DNA of 64,000 nucleotides, taken from Thiohalocapsa sp963695445 (lineage in GTDB: Bacteria > Pseudomonadota > Gammaproteobacteria > Chromatiales > Chromatiaceae). Shown piece by piece: positions 56,281 through 64,000 of this stretch (its first letter is position 1; every line of letters begins with the position of its first letter). The notes beneath the pieces were generated by a model that worked only from the letters and a program-made list of their open reading frames with translations, did not search any database and was not told the DNA's origin. Position numbers and translations under genes: made by a program. Location: positions 48,371 through 112,370 of the forward strand of contig CAVOGV010000047.1 in assembly GCA_963695445.1 (NCBI GenBank), given 5' to 3'.

Positions 56281-56398
56281 TTGCAAAAGTCGTCATTCCC
56301 GTGAAAATGGGAATCCAGAAAGTTCATAACAAATTGAAAAGACTGGATTCCCACTTTCGTGGGAATGACAAAAGGATTATTTTCTGAGACTTTTGCAA
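56281..56398. mobile_element. MITE-like palindromic element, 118 bp
   Basis: Perfect 11-bp terminal inverted repeats TTGCAAAAGTC (56281-56291) and GACTTTTGCAA (56388-56398), enclosing a second, longer inverted pair built on GTCATTCCCGTGAAAATGGG (56292-56318) and its partner (56343-56369). No coding capacity. Similar sequence is frequent in Desulfobacterales genomes, from memory. Lies between the lipoprotein-like gene and an EamA gene. Confidence 0.75.
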
Positions 56399-56411
56399 TT
56401 ATCTCTCTTGT

Positions 56412-57321
56412 TCATAGATTCCGGTTTCCGGTTCCGGCTGATGCTCCGGACATATTCGAATTAGTTAAGTAGACACCGGAAGAGACCATTATTGTTCCGG
56501 CCAGCAAAGAAAGCGTAACCGGCTCATTCAGCATAAAGAAAGCAAGAAATACCGCGCTTACCGGAACAAAGTTAATGAACAGGCCTGCCCTTGAAGGTCC
56601 TATTTTTTTTATACCTTCATAATACCATACAAATCCGAGGGCTGTTCCGAAAAATCCGAGATATACTATGCCCAGCCAGTCTGAAATTGAATATGTCAAC
56701 ATTTTAAAAGCAATGCCTTCAAACCATGCCGGAATAAAAAGGAAAGCGGTTCCGGCTATCGAAGAATATGTTATAGCAACTACAGGAGATAGATCCGACA
56801 TGACTGACTTGCCAATTAATGAAAAAGCAACCCAGCTCAAAACACAGCAGAAGATATACAATTCTCCCCATCCGAGGCTTCCGCTTAAAATCTCAAGAGG
56901 ATTTCCCCTCGATATTACAACAATTGCACCTGTAACGGAAATTGCTACTCCGGAAAGTTTGAATATATTTAATCTCTCCTTGAAAATATATGACGCAAGG
57001 AGAGTTATAAAAACGGGGTTATTTGCAATGATCAGGGCTGCGCGTCCAGCGCCGATTATCTTAAGTCCTTTGAAGAAAAAAATATTATATGAAAATATGC
57101 CTGTCATTCCGAGAAGAATTACAGGGTATAATCTGTTTTTTTCTTAGTGCCGGGAAATTACCCTCCATTTTCCATGTAAAGAAAACAAGACAAACTGAAG
57201 CCACTGCAAATCTTAAAAACGAGGCCGAATATGGTTCCACATTTTGTGCAACAATTTTTCCGGCAATGAATGTTCCTCCCCAGATAAAAGCCGTCAGGAG
57301 CAGTTTGATATATACAAGCAA
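56412..57321 (-). CDS. EamA/DMT family transporter, delta part (frameshifted)
   Basis: The N-terminal frame reads LLLTAFIWGGTFIAGKIVAQ and SASFLRFAVASVCLVFFTWK. After a shift near 57140 the second frame continues GRAALIIANNPVFITLLASY, SGVAISVTGAIVVISRGNPL, GFFGTALGFVWYYEGIKKIG and VSAVFLAFFMLNEPVTLSLL. Ten helices in total, about 303 residues. Substrate unknown. Low-GC codon use as in the flanking genes. Confidence 0.83.
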
Positions 57322-57399
57322 AGTAAAATCCTTAATTTGTCCACTGCACCCGGCTCATGCACTTCCCCTCGCGCTTCATGCATCATGCCTTACGCCTTT

Positions 57400-59928
57400 T
57401 TAGTTCTTTCCGCAGCATTTTTTAAACTTTTTGCCGCTTCCGCACGGACATGGATCGTTTCTCCCGACCTTATTGTCTTCTCTTTTCACAGGTTTCTTTG
57501 CAACCCCTTCGTCCCTGCCGGAAAATAACAAGTTTCTGTTCCTTCGGCTTTCTTATTTCTTCTATTTTTTGGGGTTCGGATATCTGAATTCTGAACATAA
57601 TGTTTACAATTTCTTCCTTGACTCTTGAAATCATGTCCTGGAACATCTCGAAACCTTCTTTTTTATAAACCATAAGAGGATTTTGCTGAGCATAACCCCT
57701 GAGGCCTATCCCCTCCTTAAGATGATCCATTGAAAGGAGATGATCCTTCCAGAGGTTATCCACTGTCTGGAGCATAATGACACATTCAAGATGTCTGAAA
57801 TCTTCAGAGCCTACCAGTTTCTCTTTTTCATTATAGATTGACAAGGCCTCATCATAAATGAGTTGTTCAAGGCCTTCTTTTGTCATTCCTTCAAAATTCC
57901 CGCCGCTTAAATTATTCATACGAAAGTTAAACTGCTTGAAAACCGCTTCTGATACTCCGTTTAGATCCCACTCTTCAGGAAGCATCTTCTCGTCAGCAAA
58001 AGCAAGTGCGATATCTTCAGCTTTTTCCTGGATCATGCTTTCAATAGCAGGCTTGAGGCTTTTCCCGTTAAGCGCCTCACGCCTCTGCCTGTATATTACT
58101 TCACGTTGCTGGTTCATCACGTCGTCATACTCAAGGAGTTGTTTTCTTATATCAAAGTTGTGCCCTTCAACCTTTGCCTGGGCATTTTCAATTGCCCTGC
58201 TGATAAGATTGTGTTCAATTGGTTCACCCTCCTGCATTCCAAGCTTTTCCATAATGCCTGTAATGCGCTCGCCTCCGAAAATCCTGAGCAGGTCATCCTC
58301 AAGGGCAAGATAAAATCTGGAAGATCCCGGATCTCCCTGCCTGCCTGACCGCCCCCTGAGCTGATTGTCTATGCGCCTGCTTTCATGCCTTTCAGTTCCA
58401 AGGACATGAAGCCCGCCTAGCGCGGTAACTCCTTCTCCCAGTACGATATCGGTTCCCCGTCCCGCCATATTTGTTGAAATAGTAACAGCCCCTTTCTGGC
58501 CGGCCATGGCAATAATTTCTGCCTCTTTCTCATGATTTTTGGCGTTTAATACAGTATGCTTTATTCCTCTTTTCTTCAATTTAGTGCTTAAACCTTCAGA
58601 AACATCAATTGAAACAGTCCCCACAAGAACCGGTTGCCCCTTTTTATTCAGTTCGGATATTTCATTAATTGCTGCCTCATATTTTTCTCTTTTAGTCTTG
58701 TAAATGGAATCCGGATAATCTTCCCTTATCATCGTTTTATTTGTTGGAATAACAACCACATCAAGATTATAAATTTTCTTGAATTCGGCAGCCTCGGTGT
58801 CGGCAGTACCCGTCATTCCTGAAAGTTTATTATACATACGGAAGTAGTTCTGAAATGTAATCGTTGCAAGAGTCTGATTTTCATTCTCTATTTTAACATT
58901 CTCCTTGGCCTCAAGCGCCTGGTGCAAACCGTCGCTGTAACGGCGTCCGGGCATCAATCGGCCTGTAAACTCGTCAACTATAATGACTTCTCCGTCTTTT
59001 ATAATATAGTCAACATCAAGCTTAAACAGTGTATGTGCCTTTAAGGCCTGATTAATATGGTGCAGCAGCTCTATGTGTTTTGGATCGTAGAGGTCAAATA
59101 CTCTTCAACAATCCTTCGGCCTTTGCAACTCCCTCTTCGGTCAGCACAACCGCCCTGCTTTTTCATCAATTGAATAATCCTTTCCTTCCTTAAGAAGCGG
59201 CACTATTTCATTGACCTTATAATACAAATCGGTGGATTTTTCAGCGGGACCTGAAATTATAAGAGGGGTTCTTGCTTCATCTATTAATATGCTATCCACC
59301 TCATCTACAATCGCAAAATTGAGTTCCGGCTGGACCAGGTACTCCTTGTTAAACTTCATGTTGTCTCTCAGGTAGTCAAAGCCGAACTCATTGTTCGTTC
59401 CATAGGTAATATCAGAGCTGTATGCCACTTTACGTTCCGGGTCGTTTAAGCCATGCGATATGGTTCCTACTGAAAGTCCGAGGAATTTATAAATATTCCC
59501 CATCCATTCCGTGTCCCGTTTGGCAAGATAATCGTTTACCGTAACAATATGAACCCCTTTACCCGTGAGTGAATTAAGATATGCAGGAAGTGTCGCGGCG
59601 AGAGTTTTTCCTTCACCTGTTCTCATTTCAGCTATCTTCCCGTAATTGAGCACCATCCCACCGATCAACTGAACATCAAAATGCCTCATATTAAGCGTAC
59701 GCAGGGAAGCTCCCTTACTGTGGCGAAAGCCTCGGGAAGTATCTCATCAAGCTTTTCACCGCGCCCAAGCCGATCCTTGAATATTAATGTCTGGTTCTTA
59801 AGTTGTTCGTCACTCATGGAATGAATACCTGATTCCAGAGAGTTAATTATTTCTACCGCCGGGCTAAGTGCTCTTATCTCCCGCTCGTTTTTACTGCCAA
59901 ATATTTTGGTTAAAAAACTTCCTATCAT
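57400..59928 (-). CDS. secA: Protein translocase subunit SecA (several frameshifts)
   Basis: The ATPase motor of Sec export. Start MIGSFLTKIFGSKNEREIRA at 59928. Walker A is AEMRTGEGKTLAATLPAYLN, and DEVDSILIDEARTPLIISG is the DEAD-type motif. NYFRMYNKLSGMTGTADTEA, TNMAGRGTDIVLG and QLRGRSGRQGDPGSSRFYL follow, and the C-terminal zinc motif is NDPCPCGSGKKFKKCCGK. Frame breaks lie near 59715 (GAGCTTCC for GAGGCTTCC), 59140-59100 and 57510. Corrected length about 843 residues, normal for deltaproteobacterial SecA. Confidence 0.93.
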
Positions 59929-60443
59929 TACTATATTCCTTTTATATGAGCATGCAGTAGTCAGAATACAGAATACAGAAGAAAAACAATACCATTGTTA
60001 TTCCGGCTCTTGGCTCCTGGCCCCAGACTCCTGTATTCTAATGTTTAGTTGCGCCCGCCCCGGACATGAAGGCTAGTTTAAAAACTTATCCGGTTTTCAT
60101 CCGGGAATCGCCCTTTTGTTTAATAATTATTATTCAACTTTGCAATATATAATAGGTATCATTTTTAAATCAGATAATCTTGTTATCTCTTCAAGAGGCA
60201 CATAATAGAATGAGACCTTTGCCTAACATCCCTTTTTGGTCGATTACTACGACAGGCTCAAATTTCAATCCTGGAAATACTCAATGTATTCCTGTGGTTG
60301 AACTTATTGCCTTCTTTGTACTTGTCCAAAATTGAATGTTCTTCAAAGGTCTCAGAATGGTACCAAAGTTGACGGCTTCGTTAAGCGCCTCTCTCTGAAG
60401 AGCGGGGCTTGCCGGTAAGGATAGTCTTTCATATATTGTACAA
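59929..60443. other. Intergenic region secA-M23 peptidase
   Basis: About 515 AT-rich bases with no intact gene. The minus strand contains a short protein-like run (FEPVVVIDQKGMLGKGLILL, around 60190-60270) with stops on both sides, perhaps a decayed gene. The left end, next to the secA start, must contain its promoter or read-through leader. Confidence 0.35.
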
Positions 60444-61378
60444 TCAGTTCAGCATATAATTGTCTGGATTAACAGGAAGACCGTTTAAATGCACCTCGTA
60501 ATGGACATGAGGGCCCGTGCTTCGGCCAGTATCGCCAACTCGAGCAATGATTTCTCCCCTCTTCACAAAACTACCTGGTTTCTTCAATAATTTACTGGCG
60601 TGTGAATAACGGGTTACCATTCCGTGGCCATGATTTATTGCAATTGTATTTCCAAACAATCCATTATATTCGGATAGTGAAACAGTACCGTTGGCAGTTG
60701 CAACTATGGGCGCTCCATGATTGGATGCAATATCATATCCTTTGTGAAATTCCCGTAAACCTGTAGATGGAGAGACGGTACCCAAAAGTTGATGTCACGG
60801 ATCCCTGGGTTGGACGTATTCAGGAGTTGAAGCAAGGAGACTGCGCTGCTCCTCAAAATAGGTTATTATTGATTTAAATTCATCTGTCTGAACCTTTACA
60901 GCCACATTCAGCTCTTCAACCTGTTCATGCATTTCACGCATGAGACTGTCATGTTTTTCTGATAGTGATATTTTGGGATCAGGTCCTCGGGAGCTGAACC
61001 TCCTACTCCAAAAAGACTTTCCTGCAATGCATTCTTTTTCTTATTTTTTATATTGGCTATGGATCTTATCTTTTTTTCAAAATTATACAAATCTACCAGC
61101 TTTGCCTTAAGATTCGAAATTTCACCGGCAAAAAACTGGATTTGCTTTCGCTGGTTGGTTACTTCATCCTGTTGAACTGATAGCTTGCTCTGAAGATAAC
61201 GATTATTCAAAGAAACTTTTTTTAAAGTGATGTAATCAAATGCAAAATAGCCTGAAAGAATTAAACCGGCGGCAAGGAAAAACAGAGAATACCGTATAAT
61301 TTTTCCGGAAGCGTTTATCTGCTTTATTGGAGAGCTTGAATCACTTAATATTAAAAAAGAGATTTTCTTTTTCCCCAT
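60444..61378 (-). CDS. M23 family metallopeptidase (frameshifted)
   Basis: The N-terminal frame: MGKKKISFLILSDSSSPIKQ, one TM helix (YSLFFLAAGLILSGYFAFDY), then a coiled coil (SVQQDEVTNQRKQIQFFAGE). After shifts around 60975 and 60790 the LytM domain reads GLREFHKGYDIASNHGAPIV and YSHASKLLKKPGSFVKRGEI, ending TGRSTGPHVHYEVHLNG with the HxH zinc motif. Cleaves peptidoglycan peptides or activates amidases. M23-secA adjacency is common in Desulfobacterales. Confidence 0.83.
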
Positions 61379-61559
61379 GCTAATCAAACCACCTTATGAA
61401 ATAATTGCTTGTTTCCAACCTGCTTCAGTATTAATAAAAAAACGTTTTTTATATTAACAATATATCTGATATATCAATAAGTTATACATCGTTAAAGTTT
61501 TTTTATTATTTGGTGGATACCATGATATAAAGAGCCTGTCAAGTCTTTCTGCTCAAACC

Positions 61560-63292
61560 CAGCAATTCTCGGCGAATGTAGTTTTTGATCAGCAGGTTTT
61601 AGCGCATGGAAAGATTTGCTGAAACATTATGATAAAGACAGAAGAATTATTAACAAAAGTCATGAAGTTTGACAACACAGATATGGGGAAGATAAATCTG
61701 GACCATTTTCAGCAATAAGAATCCAAAGCAGTGGCTTTATTTCTGCTTCTGATAAAACTATTTTAAGAAGAAAAAGGAACATTAAGGGGGAATGCCACTT
61801 TCCGGATCAATAATAAATTCCAGCAGACTTTCAAACGACGGGAATATGAGAATTCTTATGGTGCAGCGTAACTGGTTCCAGTATTCTTTCCGGGAAGTGA
61901 ACTTGGAGCGACATTTTTGATAACCAAGATCTGATAATTCAAAGATCTGATGCATGAAAAAAGCAAGAAAGTTGAAAAGCAGCAAATTATAGGACAGGTG
62001 TTTATCGCCATGACCAAAATTGTGTTCAAGATGATATCCTTGATTTTTAAGCGTGTTAAATGCTTCATTTTCAATTTTCCATCTTGCCCGGCCGCCTTTA
62101 ACCAACTCGATAATGTTGTCTTGGGTGATGGGAATATCGGTTACCCAACTGTTGTGATAAGTCGATTTATTCCCTTTGAACATCGTGTATTCAAAGTAGT
62201 TGACGTTGTCGGCATCTTTTGTCCCGTTCAAGGGGATATCATTGACCCATTCATAAAGATGCCTTCGGCCTTTATGATCTTTAATTTCAAGTTTATGGGT
62301 TTCTCCCATTTGATGAAATTCTGTAAACCATTGATAAAGAAGCTTATGGTCGGTTGGTTTTGCAACGAGGATAAAAGACATGCCGTTTTGTTTGAGTTGA
62401 TCAATAAAAGGTTGTTTGGAATATAGGCTGTCACCGGTAATGATAATATTTAATTTAGGATGAGCAGCGCGTATTTTTTTAACGATTCTTTTTCCGGCAT
62501 TTATTTCACAATCCTGCTTTGTGTTTCCATCGATATTTTGTATGGGTTCGGGCGCTAACGGAATGACCTGTTTTATGCCAGGGCAGACAATGGTAGCTGC
62601 AACCACCTGATGATAATAAGTTGTTTTATCTTTTGTTTTTGTAAGACAGCAGTTGCAGGATATCTTATTTGAAGAAAAATATTGAACACCGTCTAATGGT
62701 ATCAGGTAGTTTCCGTTAATGAATTCAAACTGCTCCAACTGTTTTCCCCTCTGGAGAGGGTTAAAGAAATCTCCGAACAAAAGTTCAATTTCAGTTGACG
62801 GGATATTATCTATAGCCGTTCTTAATTGTGTGGAGCGTGGTATATCTGATACGTTAAACATTGTCTTCAGATTGTTTAATTGCTGTTTGTCCTGCAGCCG
62901 CTGTTGAAAGGCGTTAATTGAGGGGTCTTGAAAGAACATCATGGCAAAAGCGCTTTGGCAGCAGTCATGCAGGGAATACTCAACTTTACCTTTCTGACGG
63001 GTATCTTCAAATTTATTCACCCGGTCGGAAATAAGTTTTCTTAATGCGCTAAAGCTAAGATGTTTTTTTGTATGCAAACGACAGCCTCAATACTTTGATA
63101 TAATTTGTAATGAGGCTATCATAACTAGTGAAAAATGTCTAGAATTTTATTATCAATATTTATCAATAAGTTATGGCTGTTTTGATAATATAAACGGATT
63201 TAAAATAACCTGATAGTTATTACGAAAAATAGATTCAAGATTTGTTTTGCATGGTGATATTATGCAGCTTATAGGTTCACCGAGAATTGCTG
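61560..63292. mobile_element. IS4-like insertion sequence, complete copy
   Basis: Imperfect terminal inverted repeats CAGCAATTCTCGGCGAA (from 61560) and TTCACCGAGAATTGCTG (to 63292) bound a 1733-bp element with one transposase gene and about 220 bases of non-coding DNA at its left end. A second copy begins ten bases farther right. Outer flanks (TGCTCAAACC and GCGTTTACAT) are not identical, so no target duplication is visible. Confidence 0.8.
61782..63077 (-). CDS. IS4-family-like DDE transposase
   Basis: 431 residues, intact. Motifs: LIPLDGVQYFSSNKI (first Asp), IIITGDSLYSKQPFIDQLKQ (second Asp), and the Y-R-E-type region GGRARWKIENEAFNTLKNQG (Glu) followed by YHLEHNFGHGDKHLSYNLLL. Start ATG at 63077, near the right end of the element. 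Family name from motif pattern; subgroup not determined. Confidence 0.85.
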   Translation of the reverse strand: MHTKKHLSFSALRKLISDRVNKFEDTRQKGKVEYSLHDCCQSAFAMMFFQDPSINAFQQRLQDKQQLNNLKTMFNVSDIPRSTQLRTAIDNIPSTEIELLFGDFFNPLQRGKQLEQFEFINGNYLIPLDGVQYFSSNKISCNCCLTKTKDKTTYYHQVVAATIVCPGIKQVIPLAPEPIQNIDGNTKQDCEINAGKRIVKKIRAAHPKLNIIITGDSLYSKQPFIDQLKQNGMSFILVAKPTDHKLLYQWFTEFHQMGETHKLEIKDHKGRRHLYEWVNDIPLNGTKDADNVNYFEYTMFKGNKSTYHNSWVTDIPITQDNIIELVKGGRARWKIENEAFNTLKNQGYHLEHNFGHGDKHLSYNLLLFNFLAFFMHQIFELSDLGYQKCRSKFTSRKEYWNQLRCTIRILIFPSFESLLEFIIDPESGIPP

Positions 63293-63302
63293 GCGTTTAC
63301 AT

Positions 63303-64000
63303 CAGCAATTCTCGGCGAATGTGTTTTTTGATCAGCAGGTTTTGTTTCATAGAAATATTTGCTGAAACACTATGATAAAGACAGAAAAGTTATTAACAAA
63401 AGTCATGAAGTTTAACAACTCAGATATGGGGAAGATAAATTTAGCCGTTATTAGCAATAGGGATTTAAGGCAGTGGCTTTATTTCTGCTTATAATAAAAC
63501 CATTTTAAGAAGAGAAAGGAACATTACGGGGGGATGCCGTGTTCCGGGTCAATAATAAATTCCAGCAGACTTTCAAACGAAGGGAATATGAGAATTCTTA
63601 TCGTGCAGCGTAATTGGTTCCAGTATTCTTTCCGGGAAGTAAACTTGGAGCGACACTTTTGATAAACAATATCTGACAATTCTAAGATCTGGTGTATGAA
63701 AAAGGCAAGGAAGTTGAAAAGCAGCAAATTATATGACAGGTGTTTATCGCCATGACCAAAATTGTGCTCAAGATGATATCCCTGATTTTTAAGCGTGTTA
63801 AATGCTTCATTTTCAATTTTCCATCTTGCCCGGCCGCCTTTAACCAGTTCAAGGATATTGTCTTGCGTTATGGGAATATCAGTTACCCAACCGTTGTGAT
63901 AAGTCGATTTATTCCCTTTGAACATAGTGTATTCAAAGTAGTTGACGTTGTCGGCATCTTTTGTGCCGTTCAAGGCAATATCGCTGACCCATTCATAAAG
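63303..64000. mobile_element. Second IS4-like copy, truncated by the window end
   Basis: Starts with the same CAGCAATTCTCGGCGAATGT terminus as the copy at 61560 and stays closely alike through the non-coding left end and the transposase 3' part, with scattered substitutions (GACAACACAG to AACAACTCAG). Same orientation as the first, ten bases away, which makes a tandem array. Confidence 0.8.
63524..64000 (-). CDS. IS4-family-like transposase, C-terminal part of second copy
   Basis: Reads LNGTKDADNVNYFEYTMFKG, then WVTDIPITQDNILELVKGGR and HNFGHGDKHLSYNLLLFNFL to IIDPEHGIPP, nearly identical to the first copy (differences such as I to L, F to I). The start lies beyond base 64000; an internal Met at 63973 is not the real start. 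Confidence 0.85.
   Translation of the reverse strand, partial: LYEWVSDIALNGTKDADNVNYFEYTMFKGNKSTYHNGWVTDIPITQDNILELVKGGRARWKIENEAFNTLKNQGYHLEHNFGHGDKHLSYNLLLFNFLAFFIHQILELSDIVYQKCRSKFTSRKEYWNQLRCTIRILIFPSFESLLEFIIDPEHGIPP

Overview
The window is two pieces of DNA from different kinds of bacteria joined at about position 53,840-53,880. Bases 1 to ~53,850 are GC-rich. Their gene order and content point to a sulfur-oxidising gammaproteobacterium of the Chromatiales type: mnmA-hflD, pncC-thpR-recA-recX-alaS-lysC-csrA-tRNA-Ser, flavocytochrome c sulfide dehydrogenase, and a [NiFe] hydrogenase. Bases ~53,850 to 64,000 are AT-rich. They carry a secA, an M23 peptidase, a MalY/PatB-type aminotransferase, a THUMP methyltransferase and insertion sequences that look like a sulfate-reducing deltaproteobacterium (Desulfobacterales type). 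The junction lies inside two unrelated truncated genes, so the simplest reading is a chimeric metagenome contig, for example from a sulfur oxidiser/sulfate reducer consortium. That habitat is inference.

At least fourteen genes, including the normally essential recA, secA, mnmA and acnA, are broken by one-base indels, several of them in homopolymer runs. I treat these as probable sequencing or assembly errors and annotate whole genes across the breaks.

Layout of the gamma part. 1-1.1 kb: purB (partial) and a HicBA toxin-antitoxin pair. 1.3-9 kb: aconitase, hflD, mnmA, pncC, thpR, recA, recX. 9.2-14.1 kb: alaS, lysC, csrA, tRNA-Ser(GCT). 14.3-19.4 kb: a SulP-STAS-cNMP transporter, a globin, a DedA protein, a TelA-like protein. 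19.5-27.8 kb: an Mrp-type cation/proton antiporter locus with no full-length MrpA, three D-type proton-channel subunits, and a terminal subunit carrying a Pro/Glu-rich linker and a peptidoglycan-binding domain. 28.2-33.6 kb: DUF2333, a P-loop ATPase, a small membrane protein, an ABC ATPase remnant, DUF2177, a truncated metallo-beta-lactamase-fold gene and a YdjM-like hydrolase. 34.2-39.1 kb: hydrogenase small and large subunits followed by a secreted one-heme, Ca-binding-repeat-like protein. 39.6-43.7 kb: flavocytochrome c (fccAB), an ankyrin protein, a NapC/NirT tetraheme cytochrome. 43.9-53.8 kb: a NavBac-type channel, repeats, DUF2934, DUF2760-Hsp70, an SRPBCC protein, GH100 invertase, an EamA transporter, an acetyltransferase, a truncated polysaccharide deacetylase.

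Functionally, the redox genes fit sulfide oxidation (FccAB passing electrons to c-type cytochromes), hydrogen oxidation in the periplasm, and ion-gradient management by the Mrp-like complex. Intergenic spaces of the gamma part hold at least three families of dispersed short repeats or palindromes. The delta part shows secretion, envelope and amino-acid genes next to two near-identical IS copies and a MITE-like element.
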